From: SAR92 clade bacterium
GTDB lineage: Bacteria; Pseudomonadota; Gammaproteobacteria; Pseudomonadales; Porticoccaceae
Length of the DNA stretch: 64,000 nt
Assembly: GCA_004211905.1 (NCBI GenBank)
Contig: SHBP01000002.1
Coordinates: 1-64,000, forward strand
Reading direction: 5' to 3'
A program made the translations under genes and the position numbers. Positions 35,673-44,653 of this stretch are shown here, one piece after another (positions within the stretch are counted from its first letter, which is position 1; every line of letters starts with the position of its first letter). The notes beneath the pieces are model-generated. The model saw only the letters and a list, made by a program, of their open reading frames with translations, searched no databases and had not been told where the DNA came from.

Positions 35673-36871
35673 ATTCGACGTTTATTTATGAAGCAATAAG
35701 AACGCCACGAGGTAAAGCACGACCCGATGGCGGTCTTGCTGATGTAACACCGTTTGAATTAATGAAAACACTGTATGACGCGTTGGTCGAGCGTACTAGC
35801 CTCGACAAAAACTGCGTCGAGGACGTGATTCTTGGCTGTGTTACTCAAGCCGGAGAGCAGGGAGGTAACATAGCGAAGGCATCCTTACTGTATTCCGGTT
35901 GGCCAGATCAGGTGCCTGGATTAACGGTTAACCGATATTGTTCATCAGGACTAGATGCTATCAACATAGCGTCCATGAAAGTGATGACTGGGCAGGCTCA
36001 CTGCACCATAGCCGGTGGCATAGAAATGATGTCTAGGGTTCCAATGCTATCGGATAAAGCGACTATGTTTGCAGATGCGGAATTTGCGTTAAATCATCGT
36101 ATGTTAATGATGGGTAGCGGTGCAGACTTAATAGCCTCTCTTTATAACATCAGCAGAGAGAATGTAGATGCCATCGCATTTTTAAGTCAACAGCGAGCGG
36201 CCAAAGCCAGCAACTCGGGTTGGTTTAAATCCATTATTCCTGTGAGTAACTCTGTTAAAGATATCACTGTCGCTACAGATGAGTGTATTCGTGGTAAGAC
36301 CACTATGGCATCACTGGCTTCACTGCCACCTGCTTTCTCAGCCTTAGGTGAGCAGGGAGTGGATGCCCTCCAAACCCAAGAACACAGGAATCTGGACTCT
36401 ATACATCATGTCCATACAGCCGGTAATTCTCCAGCCATGGCAGATGCAGCATCTTTGTTGTTAATTGGTGATGAGAGATTGGGGGAGAGAATAGACAAAA
36501 AGCCTCGCGCTAGAATCATCGCTGCTGCCACAGTATGTGATGATCCCCTACAGGTAGTTTCAGGTTGTGCTAAAGCAACTGCATCTTTAATGAATCAAAA
36601 GAATTTGACCCCAGAGGATGTGGACTTATTTGAACTTCATGAGGCATTTGCCGCCACCAGCATCAAATGTCAGCGAGATCTAGGTATTAGCCATGAGAAA
36701 CTTAATGTTAATGGTGGGGTGATCGCACTGGGTCATCCAATGGGTGCTACCGGGGGGATTATGATGGGTACCTTGCTTGATGAATTAGAGCGAAGAGATC
36801 TAAAAACTGGTATTGTTGCCGCCAGCGGCGCAGCTGGAAGTGGAACTGCCCTGTTGATCCAGAGACTGTAG
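35669..36871 (+). CDS. Acetyl-CoA acetyl/acyltransferase (thiolase), second catalytic Cys replaced by Ser
   Basis: A 400-residue thiolase of the FadA/AtoB branch. Cys91 in NRYCSSGLDAIN is the acyl-accepting nucleophile, and His356 in ALGHPMGATGG is present. The second catalytic Cys, which lies 30 residues after this His in canonical thiolases, is Ser386 here (VAASGAAGSG instead of a CxGGG-type motif). Otherwise the protein is full-length and well conserved. It may still cleave or condense acyl-CoAs with altered proton transfer, or act on a different substrate. Last gene of the coupled operon, starting inside the stop of the preceding gene. Confidence 0.88.
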   Translation: MNSTFIYEAIRTPRGKARPDGGLADVTPFELMKTLYDALVERTSLDKNCVEDVILGCVTQAGEQGGNIAKASLLYSGWPDQVPGLTVNRYCSSGLDAINIASMKVMTGQAHCTIAGGIEMMSRVPMLSDKATMFADAEFALNHRMLMMGSGADLIASLYNISRENVDAIAFLSQQRAAKASNSGWFKSIIPVSNSVKDITVATDECIRGKTTMASLASLPPAFSALGEQGVDALQTQEHRNLDSIHHVHTAGNSPAMADAASLLLIGDERLGERIDKKPRARIIAAATVCDDPLQVVSGCAKATASLMNQKNLTPEDVDLFELHEAFAATSIKCQRDLGISHEKLNVNGGVIALGHPMGATGGIMMGTLLDELERRDLKTGIVAASGAAGSGTALLIQRL

Positions 36872-37037
36872 TTAAATTTTGTTTAAGAAAGTCTTCAAAT
36901 AAAAATGGTTAGTTCTTACCAATAAAATATTGTTATATGTCGAGTGTTTTTTAACAGACTAATTAGTCGTTTAGTTCTTCAAATTAGATTATCATCGCGC
37001 CTGCGTTTAGTATCTAAGCTGATTTTGGAAATATTTC

Positions 37038-38816
37038 ATGAAAAGTCCTAGTCTCCTGATAAAGTGGGTCTTTAGTTTTGTAGTTCTTGTGGGTACTAGT
37101 TTTTCGGTATTGTCCAAAGAAGCTGTCATTATTGATCCTCAGTCTCGATTTCATTCGGTTTACGGATCATCGGGGATGGTTGTTTCTCAAGAAATTTTGG
37201 CGAGTACAGTGGGAGCTGAGATTTTACGTCAAGGAGGCAATGCAATAGATGCTGCAGTAGCGACCGGCTTTGCCCTTGCGGTTACTCTGCCTCGGGCGGG
37301 TAATCTGGCGGGTGGTGGATTTATGATGGTTTATCTCGCCGATCAGGGAAAAACGATTGCCCTAGATTACCGAGAGATGGCTCCGTCAGGGGCGACTCGC
37401 GATATGTTCCTTGATGCGCAGGGCGATGTTGATAACCAACAAGCTCGCTTCAGTATAAGTTCCTCAGCCGTCCCTGGCACTGTTGCTGGGCTCCTACATG
37501 CCCATAAAGAATATGGCTCCCTAAGTTTATCTAAAGTGATTAATCCAGCAATAGAGCTCGCTAAACACGGATTTGAGGTTAGCGTTGATTTGTCCACTTC
37601 TCTTCAGTCCAGGGCTTCAAGGCTGAGTAAAAATAAGGCTTCACGGGGCTATTTTTATAAGAAAAATGGAGGTCTCTATCAACCTGGTGAAAAGTTTGTG
37701 CAATCGGATCTTGCTGCCACCTTGCGGCGAATTCGAGACAGAGGTCGTGAGGGGTTCTATCAAGGTAAAACTGCAGAGTTACTCTTGCAAGAGATGAAAC
37801 GTTCAAACGGGTTGATTACTAGAGCAGACCTAAATAATTATAGGGTCGTAACACGTGAACCAGTGTGTGGGAATTATAAAGCTAATAAGATTTGTGCGAT
37901 GCCTCCACCTTCCTCAGGTGGAGTACATTTAGTGCAGATGCTCAACATACTTGAGGGTTGGGATATTGAACAACTTGGGCACAACAGTGCAGCTTATATC
38001 CATAGGTTAGTGGAGGTAATGCGTCGTGCCTATGCTGATCGCAGTGCTTATTTGGGCGATCCTGACTTTTATGATGTGCCAGTCGAGCAACTTATTGATA
38101 AGCGATATGCCGCGTCCCTAAGAGACACTATTGACTTAAAAAAAGCAGCACTCTCATCCAATGTTCAGCCCGGTTTAGATATTGATGTAGAAGAATTATC
38201 TAAGAAACGTTATTTGGCGGCTAAAGAGTCCGTTGAAACTACCCATTTCTCGACCTGGGACAAGTGGGGGAATGTTGTTAGTAGTACCACCACTTTAAAC
38301 TTCTCATATGGAAGTGGTATTTCAGTGGCAGGTACTGGATTTTTACTCAACAATGAAATGGATGATTTTTCTGCAAAAGTTGGCTCTCCAAATGGCTTTG
38401 GACTTATTGGTGGCGTGGCCAATTCCATTGAACCGGGAAAGCGACCCTTATCTTCTATGACTCCGACTATCGTATTTAATACTGATGGGAAACCAACACT
38501 AGCAACTGGCAGTCCAGGGGGTAGTACGATTATCACGGTTGTTCTGCAAACTGTGCTCAACGTCTTGGCTTTTGATATGGGAATCGCAGAGGCCTCTTCA
38601 GTTCCAAGAATTCATCATCAGTGGCTACCGGATCAAGTTTATGTTGAATCTGGTATTTCAAAAGACACTGTGCAAATGCTCCGAAATATGGGCCATACAG
38701 TAGCTAAGAATCCGAGAATATTAGGGGCAACCCAAAGTATTCAAAAAGGCCCTCACAGTGTTATTCTCGGCGCCTCAGACCCCCGTCGTCAGGGTGCTGG
38801 CGCTGTAGCACAGTAG
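37038..38816 (+). CDS. ggt: Gamma-glutamyltranspeptidase
   Basis: A 592-residue periplasmic enzyme that hydrolyses or transfers the gamma-glutamyl group of glutathione. A signal peptide (about 1-27) is followed by a region with GGNAIDAAVATGFAL and NLAGGGFMMV. The self-processing site is Thr402 in ETTHFSTWD, which becomes the N-terminal nucleophile of the small subunit. Later motifs NNEMDDFS, PGKRPLSSMTPT and GSPGGSTI are the family signatures. Length is normal. It stands alone, 166 bp after the thiolase operon, on the plus strand. Confidence 0.95.
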   Translation: MKSPSLLIKWVFSFVVLVGTSFSVLSKEAVIIDPQSRFHSVYGSSGMVVSQEILASTVGAEILRQGGNAIDAAVATGFALAVTLPRAGNLAGGGFMMVYLADQGKTIALDYREMAPSGATRDMFLDAQGDVDNQQARFSISSSAVPGTVAGLLHAHKEYGSLSLSKVINPAIELAKHGFEVSVDLSTSLQSRASRLSKNKASRGYFYKKNGGLYQPGEKFVQSDLAATLRRIRDRGREGFYQGKTAELLLQEMKRSNGLITRADLNNYRVVTREPVCGNYKANKICAMPPPSSGGVHLVQMLNILEGWDIEQLGHNSAAYIHRLVEVMRRAYADRSAYLGDPDFYDVPVEQLIDKRYAASLRDTIDLKKAALSSNVQPGLDIDVEELSKKRYLAAKESVETTHFSTWDKWGNVVSSTTTLNFSYGSGISVAGTGFLLNNEMDDFSAKVGSPNGFGLIGGVANSIEPGKRPLSSMTPTIVFNTDGKPTLATGSPGGSTIITVVLQTVLNVLAFDMGIAEASSVPRIHHQWLPDQVYVESGISKDTVQMLRNMGHTVAKNPRILGATQSIQKGPHSVILGASDPRRQGAGAVAQ

Positions 38817-39070
38817 GGTAGGCCACCCCGATCTAATGAGTTACCTTTTTTGCTGGTGCGCTTGGCCGAGCGGGGTTAGCATTACTTCATTGCATATTTG
38901 ATACCCTCGGTCTTAACGTATAGCGTTGCCTTGCGGTACTCCTTCCAAAATTAGCGCTATTCACTTGTGTAATAGCCTAGGTATTGTTACTCTCAAATCA
39001 CGCTTTAGTTATACAACAAAATTTTAATCGGTTATTTAAGTTTACATAAATGTAATGGGATATTATATCT

Positions 39071-40678
39071 ATGCTTTCTTCAAGCAGAACCACCTCGTCA
39101 ATAGTTAAATTTGTATGCTTAAGTTTTCTAATTGCAGGGCTGACAGCCTGCGGAGGTGGAGGTGGAGGTGGGGCAAAAACGGTGCCACCAGCTGTAATTG
39201 ATCCAGGATCTGGTTGGGTAGCTGGAGAGTATGAAGACTGGCGATTGGATTCCATGCGAAATGTTTGTGCAAACCCTCGCACAACCGGTGGATATAGTGA
39301 TACTCAGGGAGATGTAACTGACGAGAACTTTTGGATTCGTTCTTATAGTAATGACACCTATCTATGGTATTCAGAATTGCCGGACATCGACCCCGGCACA
39401 GTAAGTAGCACGGAAAACTACTTTGATCTAATGGTAACTGATGGTCTATCACCTTCAGGAAACCCGAAAGACCAATTCCACTATAGCCAGGATACTGAAG
39501 AATATAATAATTATTACTCTGGGGTGTCTGCAGGATATGGGGTGAGATTTTTCATTATAGAAAGTTCGCCTCCTCGAAAAATAGTTGTCGGTTATAACGA
39601 ACCCAATACACCCGCTTCAGATAATAATTTATCTCGTGGAGCGGAAATTATTTCCATTGATGGGGAGAAAATTGAAGATAGTAATAATGTGGACGCATTG
39701 AATGCTGGTTTGTTCCCAGTAGCTGTGGGCGAGTCACACACGTTCGTTGTCAAAGATCTTAATGCTACCGAAGAGCGCACTTTTACGATGGTTAGTGCAG
39801 AGACAACCTCTATGCCAGTGAAGAATGTGACCACATTTGATGTCGCCGGCTCTAAGGTCGGTTATTTTACATTTAACTCTCACATAAAACCTGCAGAGAC
39901 ACAGCTAATAAATGCAATTAGTGATCTTAAAGCGGAAGGCGTTGACGAACTGGTCGTTGATCTTAGATACAACGGAGGAGGCTACTTAGCCATCGCTGCA
40001 GAACTTGCTTATATGGTCGCGGGTCCTATTTCCGAGGGTCGAGTTTTTGATGAACTTACCTTTAATGACAAATACACTGAGCGAGATCCCATTAACAATA
40101 ATATATTAGAGCCCTCAAGATTTGTTTCTACTGCCGCAGGGTTTAATGCCCCAACGGATCCAACACCAGCTGGATCGACACTACCGTATCTTGGTTTGTC
40201 TAGAGTATTTGTACTCTCAAGTGGAGGTACAGCCTCAGCAAGTGAGGCTGTCATTAACGGATTAAGAGGTGTCGATGTTGACGTTATTCTCATCGGTGAG
40301 GCGACACGGGGTAAGCCTTATGGCTGGTATGCGTTAGATAATTGCGGAACAACTTATAGCACCATTCAATTTAAAGGCTCTAACGCAAAAGGATTTGGGG
40401 ATTATAGCGACGGATTTTTCCCTGTTACCAGCGCTGATCTTTCAGGTGCTGAGGTGACAGGCTGTATCGTGCCTGATGATCTTTCTAATTTGCTGGGCGA
40501 TTCCAACGAAGGTCGCTTATCAGCAGCTTTAACCTACATCGAAACTGGAGCCTGTCCGGTAGATGCCAGCTCCGCACTAACCTCTTCTGATAAAGGTTAT
40601 GCAGAGGGTAAGTTACACCCATTATCTGCAGTGTCGGGCAAATTGATTCAGCCAGAATTGGGTAAAGTGATCAGGTAA
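39071..40678 (+). CDS. S41 family peptidase lipoprotein with PDZ domain
   Basis: A 535-residue C-terminal-processing-type serine peptidase. The lipobox LTAC (Cys27) is followed by a run of glycines, so it should be lipid-anchored with a flexible linker. A PDZ-like region (about 165-250) precedes the catalytic domain. The domain contains VGYFTFNSHI, LVVDLRYNGGGY and the nucleophile Ser389 in SSGGTASASEA, with the general-base Lys in GEATRGKPYG. It is solitary between ggt and an MFS transporter gene. The specific protein substrate is unknown. Confidence 0.9.
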   Translation: MLSSSRTTSSIVKFVCLSFLIAGLTACGGGGGGGAKTVPPAVIDPGSGWVAGEYEDWRLDSMRNVCANPRTTGGYSDTQGDVTDENFWIRSYSNDTYLWYSELPDIDPGTVSSTENYFDLMVTDGLSPSGNPKDQFHYSQDTEEYNNYYSGVSAGYGVRFFIIESSPPRKIVVGYNEPNTPASDNNLSRGAEIISIDGEKIEDSNNVDALNAGLFPVAVGESHTFVVKDLNATEERTFTMVSAETTSMPVKNVTTFDVAGSKVGYFTFNSHIKPAETQLINAISDLKAEGVDELVVDLRYNGGGYLAIAAELAYMVAGPISEGRVFDELTFNDKYTERDPINNNILEPSRFVSTAAGFNAPTDPTPAGSTLPYLGLSRVFVLSSGGTASASEAVINGLRGVDVDVILIGEATRGKPYGWYALDNCGTTYSTIQFKGSNAKGFGDYSDGFFPVTSADLSGAEVTGCIVPDDLSNLLGDSNEGRLSAALTYIETGACPVDASSALTSSDKGYAEGKLHPLSAVSGKLIQPELGKVIR

Positions 40679-40686
40679 TCTAAAAA

Positions 40687-40724
40687 GGCAGCCTTGCACA
40701 ATAATGTTTCGCTGCCCTACTTTT
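40687..40724 (+). terminator. Probable terminator after the S41 peptidase
   Basis: GGCAGC pairs with GCTGCC across an 18-nt loop, followed by CTACTTTT and a T-rich stretch. It begins 9 nt after the stop codon. The long loop makes it weaker than the other terminators here. Confidence 0.5.
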
Positions 40725-40920
40725 CTGGTCTTTTTTCTTTCAAATTCTATGCAATGGTTATTCCCAACACATTCGTCTGTATAAAAGAGCGCTAAACACT
40801 GCAAATCCAATAGTAGTGATGTTCTCGGCTGCGTCTCTGTGTATACTTGGGCGCTGCTAAATCAACCATTAGTTAGCTCTGGGGCTTATAAACATAAATA
40901 ACTAGAAAGTAGAGATTCCA

Positions 40921-42246
40921 ATGACCAATCAACATAATCCGAGTAAAAATTACCGAACATTCGTCTTGATACTGCTTACCTTGGTATATAGTTTTAATTT
41001 TATTGATCGACAAATTGTTGGGATTCTCGCACCCTTTATACAAAAAGATTTGGATCTTACTAATACTCAAATGGGCTTGCTGACCGGGCTACTATTTGCA
41101 GCTTTATATACCGTTGTTGCCATCCCCATCGCTTGGTTAGCGGACCGTTATAACCGCGTTAATATTCTCTCGATCGCATTGGCCACATGGAGCGGATTTA
41201 CAGCTCTATTTGGTTTGGCTGGTAACTTCATGCAAATTGGCCTCGCTCGGATGGGTGTTGGTATAGGTGAGGCGGGGGGGAGCCCAGCATCACATTCTAT
41301 TATCTCAGACCTGTATTCCAAAGAGGAAAGAGCGGGTGCGCTTGGTGTTTATTCTATGGGCATCCCATTGGGAGTAATGGCCGCCTATTTTGTTACCGCG
41401 TCTCTGGTAGGTTCGTCCGGGGAGGAGGTAGACTGGCGTAGAATTTTTGTGATACTTGGAGTTACTGGTATTGGTTTAGCCGTTGTTGTGAAGCTTGTAC
41501 TACGTGAACCCGTTCGAGGTGCAATGGAATTTGACAGCACTGCAAACGTAGTGCAGCCGCCATTTATGGAATCATTAGTGACATTATTAAAGATTCCATC
41601 TTGGTGGTGGATGTGCTTCGGCATTGCTTTTGGGTCTTTTGTTTCCTATTCTTTTTCCGCTTGGCAGACAAAATATTTATTGCTGCTTAATCCTGACTAC
41701 AATTTCCAGACCCTCCTTATCATTTTGGGTATTATTAACGGCACCACCTATGCTGGGGGAACATTTTTAGGTGCAAGGCTTGCCGATAAGTGGGGAGCGA
41801 AAAATATTCGAGTCTACGGATGGCTCCCAGCTGTCGCTATATCCTTATGTTTACCTATAGGTATTGCTAGTTTCTGGGTTCCGTCAATTGATGCGCACTT
41901 AATACTGACTACTTTATTTCTGCTCTTTATGGGCATGTATCTTGGCCCGAGCTTTGCTATTGCCCAAACATTAGCCCCTATTAATCAGAGAGCAATGTCG
42001 ACGGCTTTGTTCTTTTTTATTCTGAATTTCGTTGCTTTAGGTGGTGGGCCCACAATAACTGGTTGGATGATTGATTTATTCAAAGAGAGCAATGCTGATC
42101 TGGAGTCAACACGTTACGCACTAACGGTAACCTGTTTAATGTTTGTTCCATCCGTAATTAGCTTTTTGGTTGTTGCTCGGGTACTTCCTAAAGACTGGGC
42201 CGCCGCGGAGAAAAGAAATCTAGAATTAGCCAAAGGTGGCGAGTGA
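40921..42246 (+). CDS. MFS transporter, spinster-like
   Basis: A 441-residue inner-membrane protein with twelve predicted hydrophobic segments. The start motif FNFIDRQIVGILAPFIQKDL and the cytoplasmic loop AWLADRYNR fit the spinster-like branch of the major facilitator superfamily. GEAGGSPASHSIISDLY in TM4-5 is also typical. Substrates in this branch are diverse organic anions and lipids; none can be assigned. Its stop codon lies inside the bidirectional hairpin shared with the convergent serine hydrolase. Confidence 0.88.
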   Translation: MTNQHNPSKNYRTFVLILLTLVYSFNFIDRQIVGILAPFIQKDLDLTNTQMGLLTGLLFAALYTVVAIPIAWLADRYNRVNILSIALATWSGFTALFGLAGNFMQIGLARMGVGIGEAGGSPASHSIISDLYSKEERAGALGVYSMGIPLGVMAAYFVTASLVGSSGEEVDWRRIFVILGVTGIGLAVVVKLVLREPVRGAMEFDSTANVVQPPFMESLVTLLKIPSWWWMCFGIAFGSFVSYSFSAWQTKYLLLLNPDYNFQTLLIILGIINGTTYAGGTFLGARLADKWGAKNIRVYGWLPAVAISLCLPIGIASFWVPSIDAHLILTTLFLLFMGMYLGPSFAIAQTLAPINQRAMSTALFFFILNFVALGGGPTITGWMIDLFKESNADLESTRYALTVTCLMFVPSVISFLVVARVLPKDWAAAEKRNLELAKGGE

Positions 42247-42260
42247 TTGTCGCCACTTTT
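42232..42260. terminator. Bidirectional terminator containing the MFS stop codon
   Basis: AAAGGTGGCGA pairs with TCGCCACTTTT (11 bp, one G-T pair, 7-nt loop). The hairpin spans the last codons and TGA of the MFS gene and touches the stop of the convergent hydrolase. T-runs flank it for either direction. Confidence 0.75.
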
Positions 42261-43560
42261 AGTTCATCTCGATAATTGCCTGGTACGTAAGGTTTTTGAA
42301 TTCTGCCCGAACATTTTGGGGGTAGGGGATCATCTGCATCAACAGGATAGCGGTTAAATTCTCTTTAGGGTCACACCAAAAATCCGTGCCAAATATACCT
42401 GCCCATCGAAAGTTTCCTTTGGAGCCTGAAGCTGTTTTTGGTGCTTCCGTTTTAAGACCAAAGCCTAGACCAAAGCCTGTTGTTCCTGCTATTCCAGGTC
42501 TTGGGTCATATTTAAGTTGCTGTTCATAGGTTAGCTGATTGCGAGTCATTAAATCAATTGTGGTTGGGCTTAGAATTCTAACGCCATTTAGTTCTCCTCC
42601 GTTGAGCATCATTTGAGTATATCTAATGTAGTCCGATGCAGTGCTCACTAGGCCACCTCCAGCGGAGAGGAATGACACATTATTAGCAAAATCACTGCTT
42701 CCCGGACGGTCAACGACCATTAGTTTTCCAGTTTGATCTATAGTGTGGAGCGTCCCAAATCGGTTTAATTTATCCTCGGGGACTTCAAAAAAAGTGTCTT
42801 TCATCCCTAGGGGCTGGAACAATCTTTCTTCCATAAAGGTGTCGAGCGGTTGGCCGGAAACTTTTTCTATAACTGCACCTAAGATGTCCACCGATAAGCT
42901 ATATACCCATTGGGTTCCTGGTTGATATTGCAAAGGAATAGGCCCAATGGTGGCTACCAGATCATCTAAGGTTTTGAGTTGACTATCGGGAGTATCATTG
43001 TTGGCGATGCTCCTAAAATTAAACGTATTATTTTCTCCAAACATGGCTTCACGATACTGTTGATCGATAGGAGAGTTACCAAAAATCCCGTAGGTTAGGC
43101 CGCCAGTATGGCTCATCAACTCTCGAATGGTAAATGGATGTGTAGCGTCAACTAATTCGCCATCCACCAATACTTTTTTATCCTTAAAGGCAGGTAAATA
43201 TTTTTCAACAGGATCATCTAGTAGTAACTTCCCCTCTTCAAAAAGTATCATTGCTGCAGTGGTCGCCACTGGTTTTGTCATAGATGCGATACGAAATAAT
43301 GAGTCATTCTTCATCTCTGCGCCGGTATCCAGATTCAGAGTACCTACTTGCTCAAAGTGCACTATCTTTCCGTTTCTAGCGATAATTGTTTGAATGCCTG
43401 CGACTTTACCCTCGTCCACATAACGTTGCATGTGAGGTTTGATTTTGGCTAATCGCTCGCTAGACATGCCAACACGCTCTGGCTTAATGGTTGTTAAATC
43501 TTCACCATACGCTAGTGGAAAAATAGAGATTAGAAAGACCAGCAAGACTTTTATGAACAT
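42259..43560 (-). CDS. Class C beta-lactamase-like serine hydrolase/esterase
   Basis: A 433-residue exported protein with a signal peptide ending near LAYG (19). The SxxK motif is Ser93-Met-Thr-Lys96. The second motif is YSLS, at the position of YxN, and HTGGLTYG is present, a pattern common in EstB-like esterases and other penicillin-binding-protein homologues of this family. True beta-lactamase activity is unlikely from the second motif. Substrate unknown. It is convergent with the MFS gene and divergent from the DUF4399 gene. Confidence 0.88.
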   Translation of the reverse strand: MFIKVLLVFLISIFPLAYGEDLTTIKPERVGMSSERLAKIKPHMQRYVDEGKVAGIQTIIARNGKIVHFEQVGTLNLDTGAEMKNDSLFRIASMTKPVATTAAMILFEEGKLLLDDPVEKYLPAFKDKKVLVDGELVDATHPFTIRELMSHTGGLTYGIFGNSPIDQQYREAMFGENNTFNFRSIANNDTPDSQLKTLDDLVATIGPIPLQYQPGTQWVYSLSVDILGAVIEKVSGQPLDTFMEERLFQPLGMKDTFFEVPEDKLNRFGTLHTIDQTGKLMVVDRPGSSDFANNVSFLSAGGGLVSTASDYIRYTQMMLNGGELNGVRILSPTTIDLMTRNQLTYEQQLKYDPRPGIAGTTGFGLGFGLKTEAPKTASGSKGNFRWAGIFGTDFWCDPKENLTAILLMQMIPYPQNVRAEFKNLTYQAIIEMN

Positions 43561-43782
43561 TATTTTGTAACCCTCTTTTTCGTAATATTATTGGTGACAA
43601 TTGACCTCAAATCGAAGTCGCATGAATAGTAACTGAATATGCTTCACTGTCATAGGCAATCAGATCTAGGCCGTTATACTAATTTCATGCCTTATAATCT
43701 GGTTACGTTTACTGCTTGTTTCACGATCAACTTTACGTCATTCTAGTGGCGGATAGAACTAGAAATGGAATGGAGAGTTTTG

Positions 43783-44271
43783 ATGGGTAAATATTTAGAG
43801 TGGCAACGAATGCCTATATTTGTGAGGCCCCTTATTTTAAGTATCACGCTATGGATTGCGATTATCCCCTCAGTAATGTCGGGCCAGTTAGCGGATATAC
43901 CTAATTTTTCATCTCCTGCAAATGCTAAGGTCTATTTTTTATCGCCAATCAATGGCCAAGTATTTAAAACTGCAGATTCCGAGGGTATCACCGTTGAATT
44001 TGGCTTGAATGGGATGACAGTCTCTCCAGCAGGACTTGCAGTACCTGACTCTGGACACCATCATTTACTGATTAATATGAATGAACTTCCAGATCTTACT
44101 AGGCCGTTGCCAGCAAGTGATCAGGTGTTACATTTTGGTAAGGGTCAGACAAGCACAAAGATTAAGTTGCCTCCAGGCTTTCATCGGTTACAACTCGTTT
44201 TGGGTAATCATGTCCATATACCTCACAATCCCCCAGTGATGTCTGAGGTTATTGAAATAGAGATAAAATAG
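43783..44271 (+). CDS. DUF4399 domain protein, exported
   Basis: A 162-residue protein with a membrane-targeting signal (about 18-38) followed by a DUF4399 domain. Visible hallmarks are VYFLSPINGQVF, the VEFGLNGMTVSPAG stretch, DSGHHHLLIN and PGFHRLQLVLGNHVHIPHNPPV. The histidine-rich surface suggests metal binding, but the function is not known. The ATG at 43783 is chosen because GGAGAG lies 5 nt upstream; an in-frame ATG at 43765 has none. Confidence 0.82.
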   Translation: MGKYLEWQRMPIFVRPLILSITLWIAIIPSVMSGQLADIPNFSSPANAKVYFLSPINGQVFKTADSEGITVEFGLNGMTVSPAGLAVPDSGHHHLLINMNELPDLTRPLPASDQVLHFGKGQTSTKIKLPPGFHRLQLVLGNHVHIPHNPPVMSEVIEIEIK

Positions 44272-44368
44272 ACATCTCTATTTTGGGTAATCGAGCATAG
44301 TCATGGTGATCTGGGTGTTTATGATGTAATCTATTAAGTCGATCAACGGCAGTTTAAGCGGAGTATGT

Positions 44369-44614
44369 ATGGATCTTGATAAAGGATTGCAGGGAAGAAG
44401 AAATTTTATTAAGAAATTTGGTATTGCCACGGCAGGTGTATCAGCATCTGCACTTTTGGCAAACGGCGCACAGCAGATGAAGCAGAGTGGCGACTTGGCT
44501 AAAGATGAATTAGATCGATTATCTAAAGTCTATAAGGACTTAGATAAGCGCACGCAGCTAATTATGCGCGGCATGTTTGTTTTACTGGGAATTGATGTTC
44601 TTCTGTTGGTATAG
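44369..44614 (+). CDS. Small Tat-signal-bearing membrane protein, hypothetical
   Basis: An 81-residue protein not recognised by name. The N-terminus holds a twin-arginine motif (Arg10-Arg11, GRRNFIKKFG) and a weakly hydrophobic stretch ending near ANGA, consistent with Tat export or a Tat-like anchor. The middle is charged and helical (about 36-62). The last ~16 residues (MFVLLGIDVLLLV) form a hydrophobic C-terminal segment. It lies 39 nt upstream of the Bax-like gene on the same strand and is probably co-transcribed with it. Confidence 0.7.
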   Translation: MDLDKGLQGRRNFIKKFGIATAGVSASALLANGAQQMKQSGDLAKDELDRLSKVYKDLDKRTQLIMRGMFVLLGIDVLLLV

Positions 44615-44653
44615 CAATCCTATGCTGCTAGCCAAATCGTCTAAGAGTTACCC

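Noticed and set aside
38860-38930. TTGGCCGAGCGGGGTTAGC segment resembling a tRNA-Leu/Ser D-arm
   Set aside because: No anticodon arm, TTC-type T-arm or acceptor stem can be built around it.
39150-39172. GGTGGAGGT repeat at the start of the S41 peptidase gene
   Set aside because: It simply encodes the glycine linker behind the lipobox cysteine.
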